A DNA stretch of 32,536 bases from Dehalococcoidia bacterium (GCA_009776735.1 WRNG01000008.1:1-32536), one strand, 5' to 3'; counted from the stretch's first letter, positions 1 through 9,029 are shown. Numbers and translations: made by a program. Notes: generated from the sequence alone by a model not told the origin.

Positions 1-100
1 TCATCACAGACCCCATCTCGGGCTAGAGATGAAAACCCCATTATCTTATGTCAGTCAGGAGGGATGACTGGTAGATATTTACGGAGAATATTTCGACCAT

Positions 101-129
101 TTGACCACGACTACAGGTCTTGGTATAAT
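101..129 (+). promoter_or_regulatory. sigma70-type promoter for the rplU operon: TTGACC (101-106), 17-nt spacer, TATAAT (124-129)
   Basis: Near-perfect -35/-10 hexamers with optimal 17-nt spacing; predicted +1 about 136, just upstream of the SD GGAGG (145-149). Confidence 0.8.
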
Positions 130-156
130 GACCAGTTGTCAAGCGGAGGTGTTACT

Positions 157-546
157 ATATACGCAATCATTGAAACTGGTGGAAAACAATACAAGGTTAT
201 GCCCGGCAAGCGGATTAAGGTTGAGGCCTTAGATATTGCCGAAGGCGAGACACTTGAACTGGATCGCGTGCTGGCTATTAGCAGCGGCGATAAATTGGTC
301 GTAGGCAATCCTGTTATAGAGGGAGCCAAGGTATGTGCTACATCCAAGGGGGATGGACTCAGCGACAAGGTCTATGGCATGAAATATAAAGCCAAGACAC
401 GCTATAGCCGACGCATAGGACACAGGCAGTTATTCACTGAACTGCATATTGACCGTATTAGCGGCGCTGGTCTTGAATCCATCTCTAAAGCCGAGACCGA
501 AAAAGAAACCTCACAGGAAGAAGGGGAGACTGAAAATGGCTCATAA
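157..546 (+). CDS. rplU: 50S ribosomal protein L21 (start probably ATA at 157; the listed ATG at 64 lies upstream of the promoter)
   Basis: [22 protein letters not shown]...[26 protein letters not shown] is characteristic of bL21; SD GGAGG at 145-149 ends 7 nt before ATA157; followed by rpmA. Confidence 0.9.
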   Translation: MYAIIETGGKQYKVMPGKRIKVEALDIAEGETLELDRVLAISSGDKLVVGNPVIEGAKVCATSKGDGLSDKVYGMKYKAKTRYSRRIGHRQLFTELHIDRISGAGLESISKAETEKETSQEEGETENGS

Positions 547-796
547 GAAAGGTGCGGGTTCTTCGCGGAATGGACGCGATAGCAAACCAAAAATGCTGGG
601 GGTTAAGCGCTTTGGTGGCGAGAATGTCACGTCAGGTACAATTATCGTACGTCAAATGGGAACCCATGTAAAAGCGGGGAACAACGTAGGAACCGGTCGT
701 GACTATACCTTATATGCCACTATCGATGGTTCGGTCAAATTTGAACCTGCAGGGAAAAACCGCAGAAAAGTAAGCGTTTACGCTACAGAGAGTTAA
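536..796 (+). CDS. rpmA: 50S ribosomal protein L27
   Basis: [61 protein letters not shown] is classic bL27; ATG at 536 overlaps the rplU 3' end (the ORF track start at 449 is too far upstream). Confidence 0.97.
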   Translation: MAHKKGAGSSRNGRDSKPKMLGVKRFGGENVTSGTIIVRQMGTHVKAGNNVGTGRDYTLYATIDGSVKFEPAGKNRRKVSVYATES

Positions 797-799
797 GTC

Positions 800-1003
800 A
801 TGAAAGAAAAAATCCATCCGAAATTCTACGATGATGCCAATGTAACCTGTTCCTGTGGAGCCAGTTTTACCACCGGCTCCACCAAAAAAGACATTCGCGT
901 GGAGCTTTGCAGTGCCTGTCACCCGTTTTATACTGGCAACAAGCGTATTGTTGACACAGCCGGGCGAGTGGAGCGGTTCAAGCAACGCTATGCCAAAAAG
1001 TAA
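800..1003 (+). CDS. rpmE: 50S ribosomal protein L31 (Cys-containing, zinc-type)
   Basis: [61 protein letters not shown]-x-C and C-x2-C motifs. Confidence 0.97.
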   Translation: MKEKIHPKFYDDANVTCSCGASFTTGSTKKDIRVELCSACHPFYTGNKRIVDTAGRVERFKQRYAKK

Positions 1004-1029
1004 GGCCAATCAGAGAAATTAGCACTTTT

Positions 1030-1066
1030 CAAAGGAGCGAGCACATGTCCGCTCCTTTGTTGTTTT
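1030..1066 (+). terminator. Rho-independent-like terminator after rpmE
   Basis: Perfect 10-bp stem CAAAGGAGCG (1030-1039) / CGCTCCTTTG (1050-1059), 10-nt loop, then TTGTTTT. Confidence 0.75.
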
Positions 1067-1077
1067 GAGGCATTAAT

Positions 1078-2070
1078 ATGGCGGATAAATTCAGATATGG
1101 GGGACAAGCAGTAATTGACGGGGTGATGATGCGCGGCGCCAAAACACTGGCTACTGTTGTACGTCGCTCTGATGGCACTTTGGTCAAAGACGTTAAAAAA
1201 CTGGCTACCATTTACACCGGAGTTTGGAGACGAATCCCTTTCGTGCGTGGTGTTATCGCCATGCTAGAAGCCATGATTTTAGGTATGCAAGCCATAATGT
1301 TTTCCTCCAACGTGGCTCTGGCAGAAATAAACAAGACTGATGATAACTCTAAGCAAAAAGAAGGTTCGTCAATCGGCGGGCTCACGGTTTGGCTAATGTT
1401 GCTTTTATCACTTGGCTTAGCCATTGGATTGTTCTCAATTTTGCCACTGTTTCTTTCCAAATTGATTTTGCCCAATCAGCAGGGGAGCCTTGTCTTTAAT
1501 CTTGTCGAGGGATGTCTAAGGCTGATAATATTTCTTGCCTATCTGTGGGGAGTCAATTTTATGCCAGATATCCATCGTGTTTTTTCCTATCATGGTGCCG
1601 AGCATAAAACCATCCATGCTTATGAAGCTGGTGACGAGCTGATCCCCGCTAATGTGCAGAAATATACCACTGCTCATGCCCGTTGTGGAACCGCATTTCT
1701 GTTGGCGGTGATGTTCATTGCCATTTTGCTGTTTAGCCTTGTTGGTTCGCAAACGCTGTGGCTATTAGTTGCTTCACGTATTCTCTTGATGCCTGTAATC
1801 GCCGGAATAGCCTTTGAAATCACTCAATTTGGCGCACGCCACTTGGATAATGTTATCCTGCGCTGGTTTGCCGCTCCCGGTCTCTGGCTACAAAAACTGA
1901 CTACTCGCCAACCCGACGACAGTATGGTTGAGGTCGCAATCGCGGCGCTGAAAGAAGTATTGATAGCCGACGGAATTCTTCCTCCTGACGCAGAACCGAT
2001 TAAAATCGATGAAATATCGCTATCACTACAGCGAGAACAACAGTTTGTTATGATAGATCCCCAAGGGTGA
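1078..2070 (+). CDS. DUF1385 (YqhQ-like) integral membrane protein
   Basis: GGQAVIDGVMMRGAKTLATVVRR, FSYHGAEHKTIHAYE and HARCGTAFLL are DUF1385 hallmarks; multiple TM segments; SD GAGG 7 nt upstream. Confidence 0.88.
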   Translation: MADKFRYGGQAVIDGVMMRGAKTLATVVRRSDGTLVKDVKKLATIYTGVWRRIPFVRGVIAMLEAMILGMQAIMFSSNVALAEINKTDDNSKQKEGSSIGGLTVWLMLLLSLGLAIGLFSILPLFLSKLILPNQQGSLVFNLVEGCLRLIIFLAYLWGVNFMPDIHRVFSYHGAEHKTIHAYEAGDELIPANVQKYTTAHARCGTAFLLAVMFIAILLFSLVGSQTLWLLVASRILLMPVIAGIAFEITQFGARHLDNVILRWFAAPGLWLQKLTTRQPDDSMVEVAIAALKEVLIADGILPPDAEPIKIDEISLSLQREQQFVMIDPQG

Positions 2071-2374
2071 GGGACCGGTAGAAGCAACTTCGTTCGCCGG
2101 TATGACAGGTTGGACCTTGCGGGTTAGCTTTGACCAACACGGCATCCACATCGCAGTCATACCATACCGCGGTCACTTCCAAGTAATTCCCTGAGGTGGC
2201 ACCCTTATGCCATAATTCCTGGCGGCTACGGCTCCAAAACCAAGCTTGCCCAGATTCCAATGTCAACTTGAGCGACTCGGAATTCATATAGCCAAGCATT
2301 AGTACATCATTTGATTTTGCGTCTTGAATAATAGCCGGAACCAAACCATTCTCATCCCATTTAACTTTTAGCAT
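2048..2374 (-). CDS. hisI: Phosphoribosyl-AMP cyclohydrolase
   Basis: VLMLGYMNSESLKLTLESGQAWFWSRSRQELWHKGATSGNYLEV...DCDVDAVLVKANPQGPTCHTGERSCFYR; SD AAGGAGG upstream. 3' end overlaps the DUF1385 gene convergently. Confidence 0.95.
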   Translation of the reverse strand: MLKVKWDENGLVPAIIQDAKSNDVLMLGYMNSESLKLTLESGQAWFWSRSRQELWHKGATSGNYLEVTAVWYDCDVDAVLVKANPQGPTCHTGERSCFYRSLTLGDLS

Positions 2375-2441
2375 TATTAGCCTCCTTGGATTATCACGAA
2401 ATTAAAAACCTCTATTCCTAAAATAGAACAGTAATCGTCGG

Positions 2442-3188
2442 TTAGTTTTCTACCGCTGCCAGCGCCTGTGATAGATTGATGTCCTGAGTGTACAGCGCTC
2501 TCCCAACAATTGCCCCCTCAGCACCCAGTTTTGACAAAAGTTTGAGATGCAAAATTGAAGTTATACCACCAGAGGCAATCACTGGAAACTTGGTACAATC
2601 AATCAGTTCAAACAACGCCGAGAAATTAGGCTCAGTCAGCGTACCGTCACGTCCAATATCAGTATGAATAAAGCGCCTGACGCCCAGCTGTACCATGGAA
2701 CGCGCAAACTCAACTGAGGGAATTTGCGTTGTATTCTGCCAACCATGTGAAGCAACGAAACCTCCACGTGCATCAATGGATACCACAATGGATTGACGGA
2801 ACCTGCTACACGCCTCCTTAACCATCTCTGGCTTATTGACAGCCGAAGTACCCAGTATTACTCGATCCGCGCCAATTTCAATGTACTTCTCAATTGTTGG
2901 CAACAAGCGAATCCCGCCACCAATCTCAACAGGAATTACCACTGTGGCAATAAGTGACCTTATCACTTCAAAATTGCCTACGTCACCACTTGCCGCACCA
3001 TCTAAATCAACAATATGCAGACGGGTCGCCCCCATGGATTGCCACCTAAGAGCGACCTCAACAGGGTCATCAGCGAAAATGGTCTCCTTGCTGAAATCTC
3101 CCTGAAAAAGGCGCACACATCTGCCGCCGCGAATGTCTATTGCCGGAATAATTTCGATTTTTTCACCTCTGTTTTCGGAATACGTCAT
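2442..3188 (-). CDS. hisA: Phosphoribosylformimino-5-aminoimidazole carboxamide ribotide isomerase
   Basis: EIIPAIDIRGGRCVRLFQGDFSKETIFADDPVEVALRWQ...IEIGGGIR...GADRVILGTSAV...IHTDIGRDGTL...VIASGGI...GAIVGRALY. Confidence 0.95.
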   Translation of the reverse strand: MTYSENRGEKIEIIPAIDIRGGRCVRLFQGDFSKETIFADDPVEVALRWQSMGATRLHIVDLDGAASGDVGNFEVIRSLIATVVIPVEIGGGIRLLPTIEKYIEIGADRVILGTSAVNKPEMVKEACSRFRQSIVVSIDARGGFVASHGWQNTTQIPSVEFARSMVQLGVRRFIHTDIGRDGTLTEPNFSALFELIDCTKFPVIASGGITSILHLKLLSKLGAEGAIVGRALYTQDINLSQALAAVEN

Positions 3189-3266
3189 TATATCACCCGC
3201 AGAGGTGCCGTGTCATCGAAGCGAGGTTTAACAACCGTAACAGCAAACAGGTTGGACTACATCCAT

Positions 3267-3770
3267 TTAAATATCCAAATAATCCACAGGATTCTGTTCT
3301 TTTTCCGCTAAAGAAACGATGTAGCGGACCAGCGCAACAGGCAATTTTCCTTGCCAGTCGTCATAACGCTCGGATACTGCCAATTCGGTAAATCGCTGCT
3401 GTGCACCCCAAGCATTCGGATCCTGCCAAGCTTCTCGCGTAAGCATGGTTTTCCCTTTGTAATCCAGCAGTACCGCCCAATTTCCTTTTTGAGTATTGTA
3501 GATGGTGGTTTCCATCCACCACTGTTTGTCATCACTGACGCCTTTCCACTTTCCCATCTCAATGGCAACGAAGCGCTGTTCTCGCTGTGCGTCTTTCCCT
3601 CCAACTCTGACGCTGATTTCTCTCATGCCCCTGCTTTTTTCCTGATGACGAGCTACATACTCGCGGAGCGCTTTGGCGATAACCGAAGACATGGCTTCTC
3701 CCGCAATTTGCTGGGCCTCATCAAAAACCGAAATATCATTTTGGCTAACGTAAATTGTTTTATTTGGCAT
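3267..3770 (-). CDS. EXLDI-type protein with N-terminal RHH-like segment
   Basis: Protein ends ...NPVDYLDI, resembling the EXLDI family C-terminal signature; N-term MPNKTIYVSQNDISVFDEAQQIAGEAMSSVIAKALREYV looks like a ribbon-helix-helix. Start taken at the second ATG (3770) because of the promoter position. Confidence 0.7.
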   Translation of the reverse strand: MPNKTIYVSQNDISVFDEAQQIAGEAMSSVIAKALREYVARHQEKSRGMREISVRVGGKDAQREQRFVAIEMGKWKGVSDDKQWWMETTIYNTQKGNWAVLLDYKGKTMLTREAWQDPNAWGAQQRFTELAVSERYDDWQGKLPVALVRYIVSLAEKEQNPVDYLDI

Positions 3771-3776
3771 ACACAT

Positions 3777-3806
3777 ATTATATTATGCGTATATTTATAT
3801 TGTCAA
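3777..3806 (-). promoter_or_regulatory. Consensus promoter TTGACA-N18-TATAAT for the EXLDI-like gene; predicted +1 on ATG 3770 (leaderless)
   Basis: Minus strand: TTGACA (3806-3801), TATAAT (3782-3777), then 6 nt to the ATG at 3770. Confidence 0.7.
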
Positions 3807-3846
3807 TAGTATTGGTGTAAAATCATAGCTATGTTATTATTCATAC

Positions 3847-4314
3847 ATGGAAATAAATATTTTGTTTGATACGGGGTTTGATGCTGTTTTGGACAGGAAT
3901 TGGCTACAAATGTTGGCTGAAACCGCGCTAAAATGCGAAAACCAATCCGCTGCTGAAATGGGCATTTTTATTACCGGGCAGGAACAAATTCGGCGCCTGC
4001 ACAATGAATACATGGGCGAAGACAGCGTTACCGATGTTTTGTCCTTTGCCATGAATGAGGGGGATGTTGATACGCATGAATTCGTGCTTCCAATTGATGG
4101 CAAAAGACACTTGGGAGAAGTCATCATTTCCTTTCCGCAAGCTGAAAAACAAGCTGCGGAACAAGGCCATACCACTGAGCGGGAGATCACTGTGCTATTG
4201 CTCCATGGTATTCTGCATCTATTAGGATATGACCATGACGAAACCGTACGACAGCAACGCATGCAACTTCGTGAAAAACACATCCTAAAAATAATAGAGG
4301 AGAACCTGCCATGA
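3847..4314 (+). CDS. ybeY: Endoribonuclease YbeY (rRNA maturation factor)
   Basis: EYMGEDSVTDVLSFAMNEG, HLGEVIIS, LLLHGILHLLGYDHD (HGxLHLxGYDH metal-binding motif). Confidence 0.95.
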   Translation: MEINILFDTGFDAVLDRNWLQMLAETALKCENQSAAEMGIFITGQEQIRRLHNEYMGEDSVTDVLSFAMNEGDVDTHEFVLPIDGKRHLGEVIISFPQAEKQAAEQGHTTEREITVLLLHGILHLLGYDHDETVRQQRMQLREKHILKIIEENLP

Positions 4315-4886
4315 AAGTTTTAGGGATTGCCGGTAGCCCCCGTTATCATAGCAACAGTGGGATATTACTCCAGCAAGTGTTAAGCGGAGCTAAAAGTAGT
4401 GGCGCTGAAATTGAGGCAATAAGCACTCGCACTCTAAAAATTATGCCCTGCGTTCACTGCGACGTCTGCCAGAACGGCGATGGGTGTTTTGAGCAAGATG
4501 ATGCCCAAGATGTGTTCAAAGCCATTGAACAAGCCGAAATAATCGTACTTGCCTCGCCAATTCATTTTATGGGGCTCCCCTCACATCTTAAAGCTCTCGT
4601 AGACCGTACACAGCAGTTTTGGCACAAGAAATACCGCTTGCAACAACCACCGTTAAGCAGTTCGCTCAGCCGACAGGGACTGTTTATCGCTGTCGGAGGC
4701 CGCAACGGAGAACGTCTCTTTGAGGGCGCCGAATCAACCGTTAAAGCGTTTTTTGCCTGTCTCAATATTAAATATCGCGGGCTACTGGCGTTCCCGTCCA
4801 CAGACGCACCGGATCAAATTCAAAACAATCAATCGGCACTAACACTGGCTTTTGAAACGGGGCAAAAACTGGTTGCGGCAATCTGA
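4311..4886 (+). CDS. Flavodoxin-like NAD(P)H-dependent FMN reductase / iron-sulfur flavoprotein family
   Basis: MKVLGIAGSPRYHSNSGILL, CVHCDVCQNGDGC cysteine cluster, ADIIVLASPIHF-like AEIIVLASPIHFMGLPSHLKALVDR; ATGA overlap with ybeY. Confidence 0.85.
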   Translation: MKVLGIAGSPRYHSNSGILLQQVLSGAKSSGAEIEAISTRTLKIMPCVHCDVCQNGDGCFEQDDAQDVFKAIEQAEIIVLASPIHFMGLPSHLKALVDRTQQFWHKKYRLQQPPLSSSLSRQGLFIAVGGRNGERLFEGAESTVKAFFACLNIKYRGLLAFPSTDAPDQIQNNQSALTLAFETGQKLVAAI

Positions 4887-4908
4887 AGCTTATTTTGCGC
4901 AGTGTTCC

Positions 4909-5373
4909 CTATATCACTTTGCCGGCCTTGCGAGCCCGCAAATCAAATAACAGCCCTATGACCAATCCCAATGCCAAACCGATTGGAATTGCGATAGCCG
5001 GCTGTTTTATTATCATGCCAAATACAAGTCCGAATACCAGACCTATCGTTAACCAAGTGGCAGTATACTGACCATCACTAACAAAAGCATGATCTTTTTT
5101 CATATGGGATAGGATAGACTCGGTTTCTCCCAGGAATTTAAGCTTTTGCTCTTTCAGAATTTGATTAACATTTGTGCCAAGCTCTCTTACCATACTAGCC
5201 ATCAGCGACTGGTACTCCTGGCACTGATTGCAGTCAAAAGCCAAAGAATCAACCCGTTTGGCTACCTGCATAAAACGATCAAAATAAAAATCACGTTCAT
5301 CGGCTCCTAGCTGTGCGCGTAGGGCCTCAACGCTAATCGTTAATTGGTGATACCATTCAGTCTGTTCTGCCAT
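4909..5373 (-). CDS. Hypothetical membrane protein with C-terminal glycine-rich TM hairpin
   Basis: Coding ORF directly downstream of gatA; FDCNQCQEYQ CxxC; LTIGLVFGLVFGMIIKQPAIAIPIGLALGLVIGLLFDLRARK. Confidence 0.75.
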   Translation of the reverse strand: MAEQTEWYHQLTISVEALRAQLGADERDFYFDRFMQVAKRVDSLAFDCNQCQEYQSLMASMVRELGTNVNQILKEQKLKFLGETESILSHMKKDHAFVSDGQYTATWLTIGLVFGLVFGMIIKQPAIAIPIGLALGLVIGLLFDLRARKAGKVI

Positions 5374-5414
5374 TTAGTCCGCCTCCAAGAGTATCCTTTC
5401 TTTTCCTCTCACTT

Positions 5415-6875
5415 TTATAACAGTGGTTTTTGTTTATGCCAGTCAGTAGCCTGTTCATAGGCATGGGCAACACGCAAAATGGTCTCCTCAGCAAAAGGCT
5501 TAGCAATTACCTGAAGACCTATTGGCAGCCCGCCGGCGAAACCCGCCGGAACCGAAATGGCAGGGACCCCCGCAATGCTGATGGGAAGTGTACAAACATC
5601 GGTAAGATACATAGACAATAAATCATCCACTCTCTCACCGATTTTAAAAGGAACAGTAGGGCAGGTAGGAGTAACCAGCACGTCATATTTGTTAAAAGCT
5701 TCTTCAAATTCGTTTCTGATCAGAGTACGCACTTTCTGAGCTTTCAAATAATAGGCATCGTAATAACCCGCGCTTAGAGTGTAGGTACCAAGCATAATTC
5801 TGCGTTTAACTTCCGGCCCAAAACCAAACTGCCGTGTTTTTTCCAAAGCTTCCCACATACTGTCGGTATCCGTATAGGAGAAACCATATCTTACACCATC
5901 AAAGCGCGCCAGATTAGCTGAAGCCTCCGAAGGTGAAATAATATAATAAACAGCCAGCGCGCAGGCAGTATTGGGTAAGCTAATATCAAAATCAATGTGC
6001 GCTCCAAGCCCTTCCAGTACGGTTAAGGCACTTACTATAGCTTGCTTAACCTCCGGCTGCATGCCCTCTACGAAGTATTCTTTCGGGACCCCGATGCGCA
6101 TCCCCTTGATGTCTTTGCCGATGGACTGCGTGTAATCCGGCACTCTTAGCTTCACCGAAGTAGAATCGCGGGAGTCATGCCCGGCAATGGCACTCAGCAC
6201 GATGGCCGCATCTTCAACGTCTTGAGTCAGCGGACCAATTTGGTCCAGCGAAGAAGCAAAGGCAATAAGCCCATATCGGCTGACGCGTCCGTAAGTCGGT
6301 TTAAGTCCGATAACCGAGCAGAAACCGGCGGGCTGGCGGATACTGCCACCGGTATCCGAACCAAGCGCGTACAACCCCTCCCCCGCTGCCACCGCCGCGG
6401 CGGAACCACCGGAGGAACCACCCGGCACATATTCAATATTCCAAGGATTATGTGTAGGGAAGAAAGCTGAGTTCTCAGTAGAAGACCCCATGCCGAATTC
6501 ATCCATATTCGCTTTGCCAACCAAAACCATCCCTTCGGCATACAATTTTTCTATGACGGTAGCATCGAACGGAGGAACATAATTATCAAGCATTTTGGAT
6601 GAACAAGTTGTGCGTATACCTTTGGTACACAGCAAATCTTTCATAACCGCCGGAATACCTGTGAGAGGACGAGCCTCCCCCTTGGCAATACGCTTGTCGG
6701 CTAAGATAGCTTGCTGAAGCGCCGTCTCTTCAGTTACGGAGACAAAGGCCTTTACCCTCGGTTCAACGGCCTGAATTCGCGCCAGAACAGCTTCCGTCAA
6801 TTCAACAGAAGAAAGTTGTTTGCTGACAAGCAATTGATGCGCTTCATGTATTGTTGGAATTCTTTCAATCATCAT
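5415..6875 (-). CDS. gatA: Aspartyl/glutamyl-tRNA amidotransferase subunit A
   Basis: Amidase signature [64 protein letters not shown]. Confidence 0.97.
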   Translation of the reverse strand: MMIERIPTIHEAHQLLVSKQLSSVELTEAVLARIQAVEPRVKAFVSVTEETALQQAILADKRIAKGEARPLTGIPAVMKDLLCTKGIRTTCSSKMLDNYVPPFDATVIEKLYAEGMVLVGKANMDEFGMGSSTENSAFFPTHNPWNIEYVPGGSSGGSAAAVAAGEGLYALGSDTGGSIRQPAGFCSVIGLKPTYGRVSRYGLIAFASSLDQIGPLTQDVEDAAIVLSAIAGHDSRDSTSVKLRVPDYTQSIGKDIKGMRIGVPKEYFVEGMQPEVKQAIVSALTVLEGLGAHIDFDISLPNTACALAVYYIISPSEASANLARFDGVRYGFSYTDTDSMWEALEKTRQFGFGPEVKRRIMLGTYTLSAGYYDAYYLKAQKVRTLIRNEFEEAFNKYDVLVTPTCPTVPFKIGERVDDLLSMYLTDVCTLPISIAGVPAISVPAGFAGGLPIGLQVIAKPFAEETILRVAHAYEQATDWHKQKPLL

Positions 6876-6894
6876 ATCAGTCTATTTCCCACCC

Positions 6895-7182
6895 TTATTC
6901 AAGCACAGAGTGAATGCGGAAAAAATCTCCTTCGCGGTTTGAGGCATTGGCAAACACATCAGCGATATCCAAAGAGGATTCAATTTCATCTTCTCTCATC
7001 ACATTGCTGAGTGCATTCGGTTGAGAGGTCGGCAAAATATTCGTGGTATCAACCTTATTCAGTATTTCAAAATTTTCCATTACATTCGACAGTTGGACAC
7101 TGAAGTTCGTAATTTCGTCCTCAGTCATTGCAATTTTAGCAAGAGCAGCAATATGGATAACATCCTCGCGACTAAATTTCAT
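6895..7182 (-). CDS. gatC: Aspartyl/glutamyl-tRNA amidotransferase subunit C
   Basis: MKFSREDVIHIAALAKIAMTEDEITNFSVQLSNVMENFEILNKVDT...LREDE-like MREDEIESSL; start re-set to ATG 7182 with SD GAGGAAGG. Confidence 0.92.
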   Translation of the reverse strand: MKFSREDVIHIAALAKIAMTEDEITNFSVQLSNVMENFEILNKVDTTNILPTSQPNALSNVMREDEIESSLDIADVFANASNREGDFFRIHSVLE

Positions 7183-7204
7183 TGTTTCCTTCCTCAAAGA
7201 ACGC

Positions 7205-7234
7205 ATTATAACTCCATCCATCTCTATCGGGCAA
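7205..7234 (-). promoter_or_regulatory. Putative gatC promoter TTGCCC-N18-TATAAT
   Basis: Minus strand TTGCCC (7234-7229), TATAAT (7210-7205). Confidence 0.5.
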
Positions 7235-7366
7235 GAAACAGCCTTAGAAACCTTTTCGATTGTCGGCAAAAGTCCTAAAATAATGCTGCCAAACGTCTAC
7301 CGGAACGCCATACGGCACGTCTGTGCATTGGCTCTCCTTTTTACAGAAAGGATATGATACTCCTTC

Positions 7367-7396
7367 TTGCACAATATTACCAAATTTGAATATAGT
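7367..7396 (+). promoter_or_regulatory. Putative miaB promoter TTGCAC-N18-TATAGT
   Basis: TTGCAC 7367-7372, TATAGT 7391-7396. Confidence 0.5.
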
Positions 7397-7424
7397 ATTC
7401 GCAATAAATAAAATGTGAGGGATA

Positions 7425-8687
7425 ATGCATTCTTACTTTATTTGGACAATCGGTTGCCAAATGAACCAAGCCGAATCAGAGAAAATATCTGAGCGTCTGC
7501 GTGGGCATGGCTACATAGAAGCACCATCCATCAACGACGCCGACATTGTCATAGTCAACAGTTGCGTGGTACGTAAACATGCTGAAGACAAGGTTATCAA
7601 TAAACTGCATAACCTTAAACCTCTCAAGAAAGCCAAACCCAACTTACGCATCATTCTTACCGGCTGTTTTGTCGACCAAGACTCAAACGAACTGCGGAAA
7701 CAATATCCTTATGTTGATGACTTTCTTAAACCGGGAGAGTTCCCTGATTGGCTTCCGCCAAAAGACCATCCCATAAAAACCTCCGCTCGCTCAGCGGTAA
7801 GTGCCTATATTCCAATTATCCAAGGCTGTAATAATTTCTGCACCTATTGTATCGTTCCCTACCGTCGCGGTAGAGAAAAAAGCCGCACGATGGCAGAAAT
7901 TGTCACCGAAGTCGAACAACTGGCACAAATTGGGATTAGAGAGGTTACATTAGTCGGGCAAAACGTCGACTCTTATGGCCATGACCTGCCCGAAAAGCCA
8001 GATTTAGCCATGCTTCTCACGCAACTTAATCAGATTAAAGAGCTGGCACGAATTCGCTTTCTGACCAATCATCCCAAGGATATGAGTCCTCGCTTAATTG
8101 AAGCCATGCGGCAACAAAATAAGGTATGCCGCCAAATCAACCTTCCCGTACAATCAGGAGATGATGAAATATTGCGCGCCATGCATCGTGGATACCAAAT
8201 TGCCGATTATTACGCATTGATTAACCGTTTACGCCAAGCAATGCCGGATATAGCCATTACCACCGATATCATCGTGGGATTCCCCGGGGAAAGCGAACAT
8301 CAATTTCATAATACTTGCCGAGTCCTTGAGGAACTGCGCTTCGACGCTGTCCACGTTGCATCCTATTCTCCTCGCATAGGGACCTACGCCGCCAGTCATT
8401 TCGCTGACAATGTAGAACCAGCCATAAAGAAAGCTCGCCTAAACACCGTGGAAACCTTGCAAGAACAAATTGCCCGAGAAATTAACTCTTCGTTTTTGGG
8501 ACAAACACTGGAAGTTTTGGTGGACGGCATGAACAAAGGGCGCTGGCAAGGACGTACACGTAGCGATAAAACCGTCTTTTTTGGCGGAACAGATATTCTG
8601 CAGGGAAAAGTGGTAAACGTAACCATCAGTAAAACCGGTCCATGGTCTTTTCAGGGCACATTGGCACCTCGCATAAATACCTGCTAG
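7425..8687 (+). CDS. miaB: tRNA-2-methylthio-N6-dimethylallyladenosine synthase (MiaB-type methylthiotransferase)
   Basis: IWTIGCQMNQAESEKI, VNSCVVRKHAEDK, radical SAM GCNNFCTYCIVPYRRGREKSR, VGQNVDSYG, NLPVQSGDDEILRAMHRGY. Confidence 0.95.
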   Translation: MHSYFIWTIGCQMNQAESEKISERLRGHGYIEAPSINDADIVIVNSCVVRKHAEDKVINKLHNLKPLKKAKPNLRIILTGCFVDQDSNELRKQYPYVDDFLKPGEFPDWLPPKDHPIKTSARSAVSAYIPIIQGCNNFCTYCIVPYRRGREKSRTMAEIVTEVEQLAQIGIREVTLVGQNVDSYGHDLPEKPDLAMLLTQLNQIKELARIRFLTNHPKDMSPRLIEAMRQQNKVCRQINLPVQSGDDEILRAMHRGYQIADYYALINRLRQAMPDIAITTDIIVGFPGESEHQFHNTCRVLEELRFDAVHVASYSPRIGTYAASHFADNVEPAIKKARLNTVETLQEQIAREINSSFLGQTLEVLVDGMNKGRWQGRTRSDKTVFFGGTDILQGKVVNVTISKTGPWSFQGTLAPRINTC

Positions 8688-8753
8688 AATATTGGCTTCA
8701 TAGCTATCAACTCCCATGTATAACACTTCTATTATCAGCTTGAGGAGGAAAAA

Positions 8754-9029
8754 ATGGAACCAACCACCATGATTGTTGTGGGTTTCTTGGTACTCATGTT
8801 CGCTGGCTTTTACTTTTTAATAGTGCGCCCTCAGCGTAGACGCCAACAAGAACATGCCCAGTTGGCATCTAAAATCGCCACCGGTGACCGTATCATAACT
8901 TGGTCAGGTATATACGGAGAAGTCGTCAGCACCGATGAAGACTCCATTGTCATCAAAGTGGAATCAGGTGCCTCCATGCGTATAGCGCGCATGGCAGTGG
9001 CGCAAAAACAACTTGACAGCGAAAAGTAG
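8754..9029 (+). CDS. yajC: Preprotein translocase subunit YajC
   Basis: Single N-terminal TM, YFLIVRPQRRRQQEHAQLASKIATGDRIITWSGIYGEVVS; SD GAGGAGG. Confidence 0.93.
   Translation: MEPTTMIVVGFLVLMFAGFYFLIVRPQRRRQQEHAQLASKIATGDRIITWSGIYGEVVSTDEDSIVIKVESGASMRIARMAVAQKQLDSEK

Noticed and set aside
64-156. N-terminal extension of L21 starting at ATG 64
   Set aside because: The consensus promoter at 101-129 lies inside this stretch and the SD GGAGG is at 145-149; GGAGGG abuts ATG 64 with no spacing; L21 proteins normally start at YAII.
5430-6470. Plus-strand ORFs inside gatA
   Set aside because: Antisense to the gatA amidase; no independent evidence.
7183-7366. Possible riboswitch/T-box in the gatC-miaB divergent intergenic region
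   Set aside because: The gatC promoter appears at 7205-7234, leaving only about 15 nt of leader; no T-box or recognisable riboswitch motif.
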